Assembly (NCBI RefSeq): GCF_030846195.1
Contig: NZ_JAVCWH010000004.1
Coordinates: 305,012 to 369,011, forward strand
Length of the DNA stretch: 64,000 bases
Direction of reading: 5' to 3'
From: Paracoccus yibinensis
GTDB lineage: Bacteria; Pseudomonadota; Alphaproteobacteria; Rhodobacterales; Rhodobacteraceae
Shown: one piece after another, positions 52,993 to 62,760 of the stretch
How the letters are laid out: every line of letters starts with the position of its first letter
Position numbering within the stretch: position 1 is the stretch's first letter
Program-made: the position numbers and the translations under genes
Notes under the pieces: generated by a model
What the model saw: only the letters and a program-made list of their open reading frames with translations
What the model was told of the DNA's origin: nothing
The model's database searches: none

Positions 52993-53079
52993 CATCTACC
53001 TCCTTTTGGACTTTGCTTTTCCGCTCAATCAAGAACGGATCGCGGCCGCCGTCGCGCCTGAAAGCGACATGCGCCCCTC

Positions 53080-53955
53080 TCACCGTGTCGGAACGGGTGT
53101 TTCGCCGCGATAGTCGTAGAAGCCGCGGCCGGTCTTGCGGCCCAGCCATCCGGCCTCGACATACTTGGTCAAGAGCGGGCAGGGGCGGTACTTGGTATCC
53201 GCCAGGCCGTCGTGGAGCACGTTCATGATCGCCAGGCAGGTGTCCAGCCCGATGAAGTCGGCCAGTTCCAGCGGACCCATCGGATGGTTGGTGCCCAGCT
53301 TCATCGCGCTGTCGATGGACTTCACGTTGCCCACCCCTTCATAGAGCGTATAGACCGCCTCGTTGATCATCGGCATCAGGATGCGGTTGACGATGAAGGC
53401 CGGGAAATCCTCGGCACTGGCCGCCGTCTTGCCCAGCCTTTCCACCACCTCGTGGAGCGCCTTGTAGGTCGGCTCGTCGGTGGCGATGCCGCGGATCAGC
53501 TCGACCAGCTGCATCACCGGGACCGGGTTCATGAAGTGAAAGCCCATGAACTTCTCGGGCCGGTCGGTGCGCGAGGCCAGCCGCGTGATCGAGATCGACG
53601 AGGTGTTCGAGGTCAGGATCGTGGTGGGCTTCAGATGCGGGACCAGGTCCTCGAAGATCGCCTGCTTGACGGTCTCGCGCTCGGTCGCGGCCTCGATCAC
53701 CAGGTCGCACTGGCCCAGGTCGGCCAGCCGCAGCGTGGTGCGGATCCGGGCCATGGCGGATTTCTTCGCATCGGCGTCGATCTTGCCGCGGGTGACCTGG
53801 CGTTCCAGGTTGCGCTCGATCAGCGACAGGGCCTTGTCCATCGCCTCGGGGCTGATGTCGGTCAGCAGCACGTCATAGCCGGCAAGCGCAAACACATGCG
53901 CAATCCCGTTGCCCATCTGGCCCGCACCGATCACACCAACCGTCTCAATCGTCAT
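53080..53955 (-). CDS. hbd: 3-hydroxybutyryl-CoA dehydrogenase
   Basis: A 291-residue NAD(P)-dependent dehydrogenase with the Rossmann loop VGVIGAGQMGNGIA, ILTSNTSSISITRLA near 113, the catalytic GFHFMNPVPVMQLVEL near 136 and ESFPAFIVNRI-like DFPAFIVNRILMP near 182. It interconverts 3-hydroxybutyryl-CoA and acetoacetyl-CoA. ATG 53955 is used over 54012 because the family starts MTIETVG. It lies downstream of etfBA but a terminator stands between them. Confidence 0.93.
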   Translation of the reverse strand: MTIETVGVIGAGQMGNGIAHVFALAGYDVLLTDISPEAMDKALSLIERNLERQVTRGKIDADAKKSAMARIRTTLRLADLGQCDLVIEAATERETVKQAIFEDLVPHLKPTTILTSNTSSISITRLASRTDRPEKFMGFHFMNPVPVMQLVELIRGIATDEPTYKALHEVVERLGKTAASAEDFPAFIVNRILMPMINEAVYTLYEGVGNVKSIDSAMKLGTNHPMGPLELADFIGLDTCLAIMNVLHDGLADTKYRPCPLLTKYVEAGWLGRKTGRGFYDYRGETPVPTR

Positions 53956-54013
53956 GGCGTCCCGTCCTTCCTGAGTTGGCGGGACGATAGGGCGGGCGCT
54001 GCGCTGCTGCAAC

Positions 54014-54039
54014 GCAAAACCGCCCCCGTCTGGGGGCGG
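54014..54039 (-). terminator. Terminator for the etfBA transcript
   Basis: On the minus strand CCGCCCCC (plus 54032-54039) and GGGGGCGG (plus 54020-54027) form an 8-bp stem with a 4-base loop, followed by TTTTGCG. It is 31 bases past the etfA stop and before the hbd gene. Confidence 0.8.
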
Positions 54040-54069
54040 CTGCGGGAAGGGTAAGGACTTGCCTTCCCC

Positions 54070-54996
54070 TTACACTTTCTGTGTCATTTCCGGCACCAGC
54101 TGGAACAGATCGCCCACCAGGCCGTAGTCTGCGATCTGGAAGATGGGGGCTTCCTCGTCCTTGTTGATGGCGACGATGACCTTGCTGTCCTTCATGCCCG
54201 CCAGATGCTGGATCGCCCCCGAGATGCCCACGGCGACGTAAAGCTCGGGCGCGACGACCTTGCCGGTCTGGCCCACCTGCCAGTCGTTCGGGGCGTATCC
54301 GCTGTCCACCGCCGCGCGGGACGCGCCCACGGCGGCGCCCAGCTTGTCGGCCAGGGCCTCGATGATCGCGAACTGCTCCTTGGAGCCGAGCGCCCGGCCG
54401 CCCGAGACCACCCGCTTCGCACTGGTCAGTTCGGGCCGGTCCGAGGCCGCGACCTCGTCGCCCAGCCAGGACGACAGGCCCGGATCATCGGCCAGGCTGG
54501 CGTCGCTGACCGGGGCGGCACCGCCCGCGCCCGCCGCGTCGAAGCTGGCGGTGCGGATGGTGAGGACCTTCTTGCCGTCGCGCGAGCGCACCGTCTGGAT
54601 GGCGTTGCCGGCATAGACCGGGCGCTCGAAGGTCTGGGCGTCCACCACCTTCGAGACCTCCGGGATCACCATCACGTCCAGAAGGGCCGCCACGCGGGGC
54701 ATGACGTTCTTGGCGTCCGTGGTGGCGGGCGCGGCGATATGCTCGTAATCCCCCGCAAGCGCGGCCATCAGCGCGGCGGTCGGTTCGGCCAGGCGGTGCC
54801 CATAGCGGGCATCCTCGGCCACCAGGACACGGGCCACGCCGGCGATACCTGCGGCTTCCTGGGCGGCGCTCCGCGCGGAGGCGCCCGCGCAGAGCACCGT
54901 CACCTCGCCCAGGGCCCCGACCGCCGCGACCGCCTTGGCCGTCGCGTCCCGGTTCAGAACGCCGCCCGTCACCTCTGCCAGAAGAAGAACAGCCAT
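54070..54996 (-). CDS. etfA: Electron transfer flavoprotein alpha subunit
   Basis: ETF-alpha binds FAD and carries electrons from acyl-CoA and other dehydrogenases to ETF-ubiquinone oxidoreductase. The 308-residue sequence has the FAD-binding C-terminal block: [13 protein letters not shown] near 198, [20 protein letters not shown] near 247 (written over the family motif), and [11 protein letters not shown] near 283. Its start shares TGATG with the etfB stop. Confidence 0.95.
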   Translation of the reverse strand: MAVLLLAEVTGGVLNRDATAKAVAAVGALGEVTVLCAGASARSAAQEAAGIAGVARVLVAEDARYGHRLAEPTAALMAALAGDYEHIAAPATTDAKNVMPRVAALLDVMVIPEVSKVVDAQTFERPVYAGNAIQTVRSRDGKKVLTIRTASFDAAGAGGAAPVSDASLADDPGLSSWLGDEVAASDRPELTSAKRVVSGGRALGSKEQFAIIEALADKLGAAVGASRAAVDSGYAPNDWQVGQTGKVVAPELYVAVGISGAIQHLAGMKDSKVIVAINKDEEAPIFQIADYGLVGDLFQLVPEMTQKV

Positions 54997-55754
54997 CAGA
55001 TCACCCCCGCTTCTTTCAGTTTCGAGACCAGCTCGTCCACCGATCCCACCTTGATGCCCGCCTGCCGGCCTTCCGGCTCGCGGGTGGACACGATCTCGAG
55101 ACGCGGCGTGACATCGACGCCGTAATCACCCGCGGTCTTCTCCTCGAGCGGCTTCTTCTTGGCCTTCATGATGTTGGGAAGGCTGGCATAGCGCGGCTCG
55201 TTCAGGCGCAGGTCGGCCGTCACGATGGCGGGCAGACGCACCTCGATGGTCTGCAGCCCGCCGTCCACCTCGCGGGTGACCTTGGCCGCATCGCCCGCGA
55301 TCTCGAGCTTGGAGGCAAAGGTCGCCTGGCCCCAGCCCAAAAGCGCCGCCAGCATCTGGCCCGTCGCGTTCATGTCGTTGTCGATGGCCTGCTTGCCCGC
55401 GATCACCAGGCGGGGCTGTTCCTGATCGACCACGGCTTTCAGGATCTTGGCCACCGCCAGGGGCTCGATGTCCTGGTGCACGTCGTCCGCGGCCACCACC
55501 AGGATCGCCCGGTCCGCCCCCATCGCAAGCGCCGTGCGCAGCGTTTCCTGGGCCTGCTTCACGCCGATAGAGACCACCACGACCTCCTCCGCCGCGCCCT
55601 GCTCCTTCAGCCGGATCGCCTCCTCGACCGCGATCTCGTCAAAGGGGTTCATCGACATCTTCACGTTCGCCAGGTCAACCCCAGACCCGTCCGCACGAAC
55701 CCGGGCCTTCACGTTGTAGTCTATAACCCGCTTCACGGGCACCAGGATCTTCAT
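54996..55754 (-). CDS. etfB: Electron transfer flavoprotein beta subunit
   Basis: A 252-residue ETF-beta: [16 protein letters not shown] start, [17 protein letters not shown] near 32, the AMP-binding [14 protein letters not shown] near 118, and the late [20 protein letters not shown] near 175. ATG 55754 was chosen over the longer open frame (55859) since the family starts here and GAAGGGGAG precedes it. It is the first gene of the etfBA pair; hbd follows in the same direction. Confidence 0.95.
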   Translation of the reverse strand: MKILVPVKRVIDYNVKARVRADGSGVDLANVKMSMNPFDEIAVEEAIRLKEQGAAEEVVVVSIGVKQAQETLRTALAMGADRAILVVAADDVHQDIEPLAVAKILKAVVDQEQPRLVIAGKQAIDNDMNATGQMLAALLGWGQATFASKLEIAGDAAKVTREVDGGLQTIEVRLPAIVTADLRLNEPRYASLPNIMKAKKKPLEEKTAGDYGVDVTPRLEIVSTREPEGRQAGIKVGSVDELVSKLKEAGVI

Positions 55755-55877
55755 GGAGCGATCTCCCCTTCGTATCTGCTTGTCGGGGGCAGTGTTACCG
55801 ACGGACCGGCGCGGTTTACAACATAAAAGCGTCCACCGACGCAGCGTTTGCGCCAGCATTCGATATTGCTGTCTGAC

Positions 55878-56450
55878 CTAGCGGCTTGCCCCCGGTACCC
55901 ACAGGATATCGTCGGCCCCACCGTTGTTGGCGACACGGGCCGCGACGAACAGCCAATCGGACAGGCGGTTGAGATAGCGTATCGCCGCCCCGTTCACGTC
56001 GCCCCCGGTCGCCAGATCAGTCGCCCGGCGTTCGGCCCGGCGGGCCACGGTGCGCGACAGGTGCAGATGCGCGGCGAGAGCCGAACCGCCCGGCAGAATG
56101 AAACTGCGCAGCGGGTTCAGCTTGGCGTTCATGGCGTCGATTTCGGATTCCAGCCGCGTCACCTGGGCGTCGATCATGCGCAGGACAGGATACCCCGCCT
56201 GATCGTCGGCGGCCATGTTCGGGCGGGCCAGATCGGCGCCCAGGTCGAACAGGTCGTTCTGGATCACCGCCAGCCGGTCGGCCAGGTCGCCCGTCGCATG
56301 AAGGCGGCAAAGGCCCAGGGTCGCGTTCAACTCGTCCACGGTGCCATAGGCCTCGACCCGCGGATCGTGCTTGGCGACGCGGCTGCCATCCGACAGGGCC
56401 GTATCGCCCTTGTCCCCCGTGCGGGTATAGATGCGGTTGAGGACGACCAT
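55878..56450 (-). CDS. Cob(I)yrinic acid a,c-diamide adenosyltransferase (PduO type)
   Basis: The 190-residue enzyme adds the adenosyl group to cobalamin. It has the PduO-type ATP loop NRIYTRTGDKGDTAL, YGTVDELNATLG near 35, and the C-terminal RYLNRLSDWLFVAAR near 158. Adenosylcobalamin serves methylmalonyl-CoA mutase and related enzymes. Its start shares the TGATG-type overlap with the HIG1-like gene upstream. Confidence 0.92.
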   Translation of the reverse strand: MVVLNRIYTRTGDKGDTALSDGSRVAKHDPRVEAYGTVDELNATLGLCRLHATGDLADRLAVIQNDLFDLGADLARPNMAADDQAGYPVLRMIDAQVTRLESEIDAMNAKLNPLRSFILPGGSALAAHLHLSRTVARRAERRATDLATGGDVNGAAIRYLNRLSDWLFVAARVANNGGADDILWVPGASR

Positions 56451-56653
56451 CAGCGGCCTCCTCCAAGCCAGACGAACAGCATGATCAGCGCCACCGCCAC
56501 CGCTTGCGCGATCAGGCGCCAGCGCATCATCCGGTTGCCGTGCTTTCGGTTGAATTCGCCGCCCTTGGCGAAGCCGCCGATCCCCGTGGCCAGGATCGCC
56601 AGAACCGCCAGCATCGCCAGCGCAATCACGTAGAACAAAGGACTGTCGGTCAT
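56450..56653 (-). CDS. Small twin-transmembrane protein, HIG1-like
   Basis: A 67-residue protein with two helices (about 6-25 and 45-64) and a basic loop. The loop contains NRMMRWRLIAQ, which fits the HIG1 signature (x-x3-R-x-R-x3-Q) except for Asn at the first place. HIG1-type proteins act with cytochrome oxidases in mitochondria and some bacteria. A small such gene before the cobalamin adenosyltransferase is, by recall, common in Rhodobacteraceae. Confidence 0.75.
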   Translation of the reverse strand: MTDSPLFYVIALAMLAVLAILATGIGGFAKGGEFNRKHGNRMMRWRLIAQAVAVALIMLFVWLGGGR

Positions 56654-56680
56654 CGTGCCGCCTTTCGTTGGCCTGGGACC

Positions 56681-57499
56681 CTAGCCGTGGCGCGCGAACC
56701 AGTCCAGTGCACGCGTGGGAAGAAGCCGTCGCGCCGCGCCCGAAATCCAGGTCGGCGTCGTCACGTAATAGCGGGGGCGGGGCCGCGCCGCCGTCAGGGC
56801 GTGGACGATCCGGTCGCTGACGGCCGACGGCGGCAACTCGAACCTGTCCTTGCCGGATGGCTGGTAAAGGCGCTTCAGCAAGGTGTCGCGGTATTCCTGG
56901 GCGCGGGCGCTGTTCTGCCAGTTTACCCAGCGTTCGAAATGCGGAATGGCATTCACGCGGATGCGGCTGGCGATCGGACCCGGTTCGATCAGAATGACCT
57001 TGACGGGGGTGCCTGCCATTTCCAGCCGCAGGACGTCGGTCAGCCCTTCCAGGGCGAATTTCGTCGCCACATAGGGACCGCGCCAGCGGATGCCGATCAG
57101 CCCCAGGACCGAACTGATATTGACGATCCGCCCGCCGTTTTCCCGGAAATGCGGGATCAGGCGGACGGTCAGGTCATGCGTGCCGAACAGGTTCGCCTCG
57201 AAGATCGCGCTCAGGGCGCCGCGCGGCATGTCCTCGACGGCGCCGGGCAGGGCGAAGGCTGCGTTGTTGACAAGGGCGTCCAGAGGGCCGCCTGCCAGCA
57301 CCTGATCGGCCACTTGGGCCACGCTGTCGGGATCGGAAAGTTCCAGGTGATGACATTCCATCCCCTCGGCCTTGCGCGCGGCAATGTCCTCGGGCTTTCG
57401 GCAGGTGGCGACGACCTGCCAGCCGATCGCCTGCATCCGGCGTGCGGCGTCCAGGCCGATGCCCGACGAACAGCCGGTGATCAGGATCCGGCCCGTCAT
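56681..57499 (-). CDS. Short-chain dehydrogenase/reductase
   Basis: A 272-residue SDR with cofactor loop ITGCSSGIGLDA, NNAAF near 82 (NNAG variant), catalytic Ser in NISSVLGLIG near 132 and YVATKFALEG (Tyr and Lys near 146-150). The late LLPTRALDWF helix is typical of the 17-beta-HSD-like clade. The substrate is unknown. ATG 57499 overlaps the SH3 gene stop by four bases. Confidence 0.88.
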   Translation of the reverse strand: MTGRILITGCSSGIGLDAARRMQAIGWQVVATCRKPEDIAARKAEGMECHHLELSDPDSVAQVADQVLAGGPLDALVNNAAFALPGAVEDMPRGALSAIFEANLFGTHDLTVRLIPHFRENGGRIVNISSVLGLIGIRWRGPYVATKFALEGLTDVLRLEMAGTPVKVILIEPGPIASRIRVNAIPHFERWVNWQNSARAQEYRDTLLKRLYQPSGKDRFELPPSAVSDRIVHALTAARPRPRYYVTTPTWISGAARRLLPTRALDWFARHG

Positions 57500-57987
57500 G
57501 GGGCAGTGGCCGACAGGAAGCGCCCCGCGATATAGCCCGTGCGGCCATTGGCATCGCGGATATTGACCCATTCCGCATCCGGCGGGCCAAGCGGCTGGAC
57601 CGCCGTGCCCCGCGTCAGCGAGGCGACGACCCTGTCGTTCGTCGATGGTCCCGCCCGCATGTTCACCCTGTCCCCGGTCACATACAGCACCGGTCCGTCA
57701 GGCAGTTCCGGGGCAGGTGTTTCGCCCGCATGTTCGGGCGAAGGACGCAACGCCGGGCCGGGGAAACGCTGCACCTGCTCGGGCGTTTGCGATTCGGCCC
57801 GAATGACGGCGGCGGGTTCGACCTGCGGTTCAGGCACGACGGATGCCTGGGCTTCGGCATCTTGCGCGGCAGGCTGGACTTCCGGGGCCGGCCGATTTGC
57901 GGCGCGGGGATTGCCCTCGCCCCAGATGGTCAGGACCAGGAACAGGCCCGCCAAGGTCGCCAGCAGCAGCGCGCCCAGTCTGATCAT
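57496..57987 (-). CDS. SH3-domain protein with N-terminal membrane anchor
   Basis: A 163-residue protein: an N-terminal hydrophobic segment (about 3-22, likely an uncleaved anchor), a Pro/Ala/Glu-rich linker (25-95), and a bacterial SH3 domain at about 98-160 (LYVTGDRVNMRAGPSTNDRV, VNIRDANGRTGYIAGRFL). Such domains bind peptidoglycan or act in the periplasm. It is divergent from parC. Confidence 0.87.
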   Translation of the reverse strand: MIRLGALLLATLAGLFLVLTIWGEGNPRAANRPAPEVQPAAQDAEAQASVVPEPQVEPAAVIRAESQTPEQVQRFPGPALRPSPEHAGETPAPELPDGPVLYVTGDRVNMRAGPSTNDRVVASLTRGTAVQPLGPPDAEWVNIRDANGRTGYIAGRFLSATAP

Positions 57988-58109
57988 CCTTGCCCCCGCC
58001 GACCCTTCGGGATCTTGTTAACCTATGATGCCTGGCAACGCCAACGCCCTTGGCCCCGTTCCGCGATTCATGCTGGACCACAGGTGCTTCGCGCCCTATC
58101 TGATGCCGC

Positions 58110-60362
58110 ATGTCCAGCCTGCCCCCCGAACCCCCCGTCGACCCCGAAGACAACACCCAGTCCGAACCCCTCAGCCGCGCCATCGGCGAGCGGTATCTGA
58201 CCTATGCCCTGTCCACGATCATGCACCGGGCGCTGCCCGACGCGCGCGACGGGCTGAAGCCGGTCCACCGCCGCATCCTTTATGCGATGCGCGAATTGCG
58301 GCTGGCGCCGAACGGCGCGTTCCGCAAGTCGGCCAAGATCACCGGCGACGTGATGGGCAACTATCACCCGCACGGGGACGCCGCGATCTATGACGCGATG
58401 GCCCGCCTGGCGCAGGACTTCGCCATGCGCTATCCGCTGGTGGACGGGCAGGGCAACTTCGGCAACATCGACGGGGACAACCCAGCCGCGGCCCGATACA
58501 CCGAGGCGCGGCTGGCGCAGGCATCCGAACGCCTGATGGACGGGCTGGCCGAGAATGCGGTCGATTTCCGCCCGAACTATGACGGCACCCTGACCGAGCC
58601 GGTCGTCCTGCCGGCGGCGTTCCCGAACCTGCTGGCCAATGGCGCATCGGGCATCGCGGTGGGCATGGCCACCAACATCCCGCCCCACAACCTGCACGAG
58701 GTGATCGACGCCTGCCTGCACCTGATCAAGACCCCTGACGCGCGCGACGATACCTTGGCGGGCATCCTGCAAGGGCCGGATTTCCCGACCGGCGGCGTCA
58801 TCGTCGAGAACCGCGACACCATTGCCCAGATCTATCGCACCGGACGCGGCGCGTTCCGGGTGCGTGCCCGCTGGGCGGTCGAGGATCTGGGTCGCGGCCA
58901 GTGGCAGGTCGTCGTGACCGAGATCCCCTACCAGATCCAGAAGTCCAAGCTGATCGAGCGGCTGGCCGAATTGATCCAGACCCGCAAGATCCCGATCCTG
59001 GCCGATGTGCGCGACGAATCCGCCGAGGACATCCGCATCGTGCTGGAGCCAAAGGCCCGAACGGTCGATCCCGAACAGCTGATGGGGGCGCTGTTCCGCG
59101 TCAGCGACCTGGAAGTCCGCTTCAACATGAACATGAACGTGCTGATCGACGGGCGCGTGCCCAGGGTCTGTTCGCTCAAGGAGGTTCTGCGTGCCTTTTT
59201 GGACCACCGCCGCGACGTGCTGGTCCGCCGCGCGACGCATCGCCTGGACAAGATCGCCGCCCGGCTCGAGGTGCTGGAAGGCTATCTGATCGCCTATCTG
59301 AACCTGGACCGCGTGATCGAGATCATCCGCAACGAGGATGATCCCAAGGCGGTGATGATCGCGGAATTCGCCCTGACCGAGGTGCAGGTCGAGGCGATCC
59401 TGAACATGCGCCTGCGCGCCCTGCGCAAGCTTGAGGAAATCGAACTGCGCGCCGAACGCGACGCCCTGCTGGATGAGCGGCAGGTCTTGGAGGCGATGCT
59501 GGCCGATGAACGCGCGCAGTGGGTGCGTGTCAGCGACCAGTTGAAAGAGGTGCGCAACCTGTTCGGCAAGTCGCGCCCCGAAGGCCAGCGGCGCACCCAG
59601 ATCGCCGAGGCCCAGGAGGTCGCCCCGCTGGACATGGATGCGATGATCGAACGCGAACCTCTGACCGTGATCCTGTCCAGGATGGGCTGGATCCGCGCGA
59701 TGAAGGGACATCAGCCGCTGGACGCCGAGATCAAGTTCAAGGACGGCGACGGCCCCGGACTGGCGATCCATGCGGAAACGACCGACAAGTTGATGATCTT
59801 TGCCTCGAACGGTCGTTTCTATACGCTGCCTGCCAACAGCCTGCCCGGCGGGCGCGGGATGGGAGAGCCTTTGCGCCTGATGATCGATTTGCCGAACGAG
59901 GCCGAGGTGATCGCGATGTTCCCCTGGCGCGAGGGCGAGAAATATCTAGTGGCATCGAAGTCGGGTGATGGCTTCATCGTCGCGGCTGTCGACATCCTGG
60001 CGCAGACCAAGACGGGCAAGCAGGTGCTGAACGGCGAGGCGCTGCTGTGCCGCCCGGTCAGCGGGGATCACGTTGCGGTGGTCGGCACGAACCGCAAGAT
60101 GCTGGTGTTTCCGCTGTCAGAACTTCCCGAAATGTCGCGCGGCAAGGGCGTCAAGCTGCAGAAATACCGCAGCGGCGGCGGGCTGGTGGCAGACGACACT
60201 CTGTCGGACGCGGCCTTCATCACCCTGGCGGATGGTCTTCGCTGGCAGGAAAGCGGCGGCCGGACCCGCACCGAGCCTGACCTGAGCGCCTGGCTGGGCA
60301 AGCGCGCATCCGCCGGCAGCATGGCCCCGCGCGGATTTCCCAGGGACAACAAGTTCAACTGA
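58110..60362 (+). CDS. parC: DNA topoisomerase IV subunit A
   Basis: ParC decatenates sister chromosomes with ParE. The 750-residue protein has the quinolone-resistance region [19 protein letters not shown] (about 80-97), the active Tyr130 in [25 protein letters not shown] near 178 and a beta-propeller C-terminal domain shorter than in GyrA. The six-bladed GyrA box is missing, which favours ParC over GyrA. ATG 58110 follows a divergent gap of 122 bases. parE is not in the window. Confidence 0.94.
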   Translation: MSSLPPEPPVDPEDNTQSEPLSRAIGERYLTYALSTIMHRALPDARDGLKPVHRRILYAMRELRLAPNGAFRKSAKITGDVMGNYHPHGDAAIYDAMARLAQDFAMRYPLVDGQGNFGNIDGDNPAAARYTEARLAQASERLMDGLAENAVDFRPNYDGTLTEPVVLPAAFPNLLANGASGIAVGMATNIPPHNLHEVIDACLHLIKTPDARDDTLAGILQGPDFPTGGVIVENRDTIAQIYRTGRGAFRVRARWAVEDLGRGQWQVVVTEIPYQIQKSKLIERLAELIQTRKIPILADVRDESAEDIRIVLEPKARTVDPEQLMGALFRVSDLEVRFNMNMNVLIDGRVPRVCSLKEVLRAFLDHRRDVLVRRATHRLDKIAARLEVLEGYLIAYLNLDRVIEIIRNEDDPKAVMIAEFALTEVQVEAILNMRLRALRKLEEIELRAERDALLDERQVLEAMLADERAQWVRVSDQLKEVRNLFGKSRPEGQRRTQIAEAQEVAPLDMDAMIEREPLTVILSRMGWIRAMKGHQPLDAEIKFKDGDGPGLAIHAETTDKLMIFASNGRFYTLPANSLPGGRGMGEPLRLMIDLPNEAEVIAMFPWREGEKYLVASKSGDGFIVAAVDILAQTKTGKQVLNGEALLCRPVSGDHVAVVGTNRKMLVFPLSELPEMSRGKGVKLQKYRSGGGLVADDTLSDAAFITLADGLRWQESGGRTRTEPDLSAWLGKRASAGSMAPRGFPRDNKFN

Positions 60363-60382
60363 CGAAGGGCTGACGCCCTTCG
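60363..60382 (+). terminator. Hairpin after parC
   Basis: CGAAGGGC (60363-60370) and GCCCTTCG (60375-60382) form a perfect 8-bp stem right after the parC stop. No T-tract follows, so it may be a terminator part or an mRNA-protecting hairpin. Confidence 0.45.
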
Positions 60383-60394
60383 GAGTGATTTCCT

Positions 60395-60457
60395 TGGGGG
60401 CTTTGCCCCGTCCTTCGCAAGCGAAGGACTCCCCAGGATATTTGGAACCAGAATGAA
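60395..60457 (+). repeat. Dispersed hairpin-plus-GGATATTT element, copy C
   Basis: GGGGGCTTTGCCCC, then a second hairpin TCCTTCGC/GCGAAGGA, then CCCCAGGATATTTGG and CCAGAATGAAC. The tail agrees with 829-880 in GGATATTT and CCAGAATGAA. It lies in the 250-base gap between parC and a convergent SDR gene. Confidence 0.6.
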
Positions 60458-60567
60458 CGGGCGTCCCCCTGCCGCGCCGGCATGATACGGATAGGCAGGG
60501 GGCCTTCACTCTGGACGGTCATCGGCGTCCCCGCCTGTACCGTGGTTTCGTTGTGCCCCGGAAATCC

Positions 60568-60600
60568 TTTCACTCTGTTTAAAATATCCCCGCCGGAGGC
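60568..60600 (-). repeat. Dispersed GGATATTT element, copy D (tail only)
   Basis: Reading the minus strand: CTCCGGCGGGGATATTTT, then AAACAGAGTGAAAG. It matches the tail of the other copies (GGATATTT, CAGA-TGAA) but has no strong preceding hairpin. It faces copy C across about 110 bases, downstream of the minus-strand SDR. Confidence 0.5.
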
Positions 60601-60612
60601 AAGAATTTTATC

Positions 60613-61512
60613 TTACAGGCCGCTGCCTCCGACCGATCCGAAATATTCGCCGGTGATGTAGCTTGCCTCGTCCGAGGCCAGCAGCACATAGATCGGCGCG
60701 ATCTCGACGGGCTGGCCGGGGCGGCCAAGGGGTTGGTTCTTGCCGTGTTCGGCCGCTTTCTGGGTGGGTTGCCCACCCGAGACCTGCAACGCGGTCCAGT
60801 AGGGGCCGGGGCAGACGGCGTTCACACGGATGCCGCGTGGGGCAAGCTGCTTGGCCAGGGACTGCGCGAAGGCGACATTGGCGGCCTTGGACTGCGCATA
60901 GTCGAACAGGATGTCCGACGGAGAGAAGGCCTGCACGGACGAGGTGATGATGACCGAGGCCCCAGGCTCCAGATGCGGCAGGGCCGCGCGCGTGACCCAG
61001 AACGGCGCATAGACATTCGTCTTCATCGTGGCGTCGAAGGCTTCGGTGGTCAGATCCTCCAGCTTTTCGCAGAACTGCTGGTGGCCGGCGTTGTTGACCA
61101 GGATGTCCAGCCCGCCAAGACCCTCGACCGCCTGATCGACCAGGGACTTGCAGAAATCCTCGTCCCTCAGATCGCCGGGGATGGAGATCGCCTTGCGGCC
61201 CTCGGCCTTGATGAGGGCCAGGACCTTGTCGGCATCCTCCTGTTCCTCGGGCAGGTAGCAGATCGCGACATCCGCCCCTTCGCGGGCAAAGGCGATCGCT
61301 GCGGCCGCGCCGATGCCGCTGTCCCCGCCGGTGATCAGGGCGCGCTTGCCCTTCAGGCGGCCCGTTCCGCGATAGCTGGTCTCTCCGTGATCGGGCAGGG
61401 GATCCATGCGGCAGGCAAGGCCAGGGGCAGCCTGTTCCTGCTTGGGGAAATCGGGTTCCGGCAAGCGTGGGTCGCTGATCGCGCCGCTGCGGAAGGGGTG
61501 TTTGCTGGACAT
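60613..61512 (-). CDS. NAD(P)-dependent SDR oxidoreductase (YghA/YhdF type)
   Basis: A 299-residue SDR with an N-terminal extension (residues 1-52, rich in Pro) before the cofactor loop ITGGDSGIGAAAA. NNAGHQQF near 145, catalytic Ser in IITSSVQAFSPS near 190 and YAQSKAANVA (Tyr and Lys near 206-210) follow. The extension and the GDSGIG loop are typical of stress-linked SDRs such as YghA. ATG 61512 has AAAGGAA upstream. The substrate is unknown. Confidence 0.88.
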   Translation of the reverse strand: MSSKHPFRSGAISDPRLPEPDFPKQEQAAPGLACRMDPLPDHGETSYRGTGRLKGKRALITGGDSGIGAAAAIAFAREGADVAICYLPEEQEDADKVLALIKAEGRKAISIPGDLRDEDFCKSLVDQAVEGLGGLDILVNNAGHQQFCEKLEDLTTEAFDATMKTNVYAPFWVTRAALPHLEPGASVIITSSVQAFSPSDILFDYAQSKAANVAFAQSLAKQLAPRGIRVNAVCPGPYWTALQVSGGQPTQKAAEHGKNQPLGRPGQPVEIAPIYVLLASDEASYITGEYFGSVGGSGL

Positions 61513-61565
61513 GGGGGTTCCTTTCGGTTGCCCTGTCCAACCTGCGGCGGCTGTAGGGGTTCCCC

Positions 61566-62150
61566 CTAACGCCGCCGGACCCATTTCCAGCCGGTGATCA
61601 TGGGCTGGACCAGATCCTCGCGCTTCCAGAGGCGATAGAAGATGATGACCGCCCAGTGCAGCAGCACCAGGATCAGGATCAGGTCTGCGCCTCGATGATG
61701 CCACCGCAGTGCTGCTCGCGACGTGTCCGAACTGACCGTCGATGCGAGAGGGCCGACATTGATGTAGTCATCGGGATCTGCGAACAGCCCGGTCGCTGTC
61801 TGCAGGATAAGGACCGCCAGCATCGCCACGACCGCCAAGGCGCCCACAGGACTGTGTCCGGGCCAGTGGCTTGGCCGGGGACGCATCATTTCACGGGCAT
61901 AGCCCAGCACCGCGCGCGGTCCCTGGATGAAGCGGGTGAAACGCGCGGCTGGCGGACCCGCAAAACCCCAGATCAACCGGAAGACCAGCAGCACGATGAT
62001 GCCATAGCCCAGCCAGAAATGCAGCGTCATGTCCGAGGGGCCGATCTTGCCCAGCAGCCAGTTCGCAATGACCAGCAGGGCCAGGGACCAGTGGAAGACG
62101 CGCAGCGCCGGATCCCAGATCCGTTCGCGCTGCGCCGGGGCATTCGGCAT
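61566..62150 (-). CDS. Cytochrome b561-type membrane protein
   Basis: A 194-residue protein of the Ni/Fe-hydrogenase cytochrome b/b561 type, with four helices (about 19-36, 43-62, 103-121, 152-172). Possible heme-b histidines are in VFHWSLALL (near 18), TLHFWLGYG (near 44), RWHHRG (near 149) and LLHWAVII (near 163). The upstream gene on the same transcript is a cytochrome c', so the pair probably transfers electrons between quinone and periplasm. It shares TGATG with that gene. Confidence 0.85.
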   Translation of the reverse strand: MPNAPAQRERIWDPALRVFHWSLALLVIANWLLGKIGPSDMTLHFWLGYGIIVLLVFRLIWGFAGPPAARFTRFIQGPRAVLGYAREMMRPRPSHWPGHSPVGALAVVAMLAVLILQTATGLFADPDDYINVGPLASTVSSDTSRAALRWHHRGADLILILVLLHWAVIIFYRLWKREDLVQPMITGWKWVRRR

Positions 62151-62617
62151 CAGTCGGCCTTGCGGTAGTCGTCGTGACAAGCCTTGCAGGCCCCCCCCAT
62201 CTTTTGCAGCACCGGGCCAAGATTATCCTGGCCGCCCTTCACCGCCTCGGGGCTGCCTGCCGAAGCTTCCGCCAGGCCGGCGAACTTGGCACGGAAGTCG
62301 TCGGGTTTTTCCCAGATCGCGGGCAGTGCGTCGGAGTTGTCCTTCTCCTCCGAGGAGGTGCCTTCGACGAACAGCGCCGGGGCGTCATATTGCGTCAGCG
62401 CCACGATATTGGCGGCCGCCCGCGACGCAGCAGCCTCGTCATAGGGGATTTCGCCTTTGGCCATCCCCGAAAGCTGGCCCATGTTGATGCCGAGCATCTT
62501 CATGAAGCCGTGACGTGCCTCGATCGCGTTTTCGGCCGCATCGTCGGCGGATTGCCCAAGGGCGAGGCCGGGAAGGGCAAGGCCGAGGGTAATGACAACT
62601 GCTTTGACGGGGGTCAT
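62150..62617 (-). CDS. cycP: Cytochrome c'
   Basis: A 155-residue periplasmic four-helix cytochrome with a Sec signal (about 1-21) and a C-terminal heme site CKACHDDYR near 145, the cytochrome c' layout. An Arg and a Met occur in the early helix (EARHGFMKMLG near 33). Cytochrome c' binds nitric oxide and protects against it in denitrifiers and phototrophs. The coupled cytochrome b561 gene follows. ATG 62617 lies near AAGGAGCC. Confidence 0.9.
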   Translation of the reverse strand: MTPVKAVVITLGLALPGLALGQSADDAAENAIEARHGFMKMLGINMGQLSGMAKGEIPYDEAAASRAAANIVALTQYDAPALFVEGTSSEEKDNSDALPAIWEKPDDFRAKFAGLAEASAGSPEAVKGGQDNLGPVLQKMGGACKACHDDYRKAD

Positions 62618-62728
62618 GGGCTGGCTCCTTGCAGGGGACTGGCTATGATGATCACGCGACTTCCAGGAAAAGAGTGGCAGAATCAAACTTCTGGATCAAT
62701 CAGACCGAAGGGCAATCACGGATATGCG

Positions 62729-62750
62729 AAAACAGCCCCCGAAGGGGCTG
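62729..62750 (-). terminator. Terminator for the DUF533 gene
   Basis: On the minus strand CAGCCCC (plus 62744-62750) and GGGGCTG (plus 62733-62739) pair around a short loop, followed by TTTTCGC. It is 11 bases past the DUF533 stop. Confidence 0.75.
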
Positions 62751-62760
62751 CTGCAAGGGG

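Noticed and set aside
62650..62720. Possible FNR half-site (GGATCAATC) upstream of the cytochrome c' gene
   Set aside because: The second half does not match TTGAT-N4-ATCAA, so no FNR box is supported.
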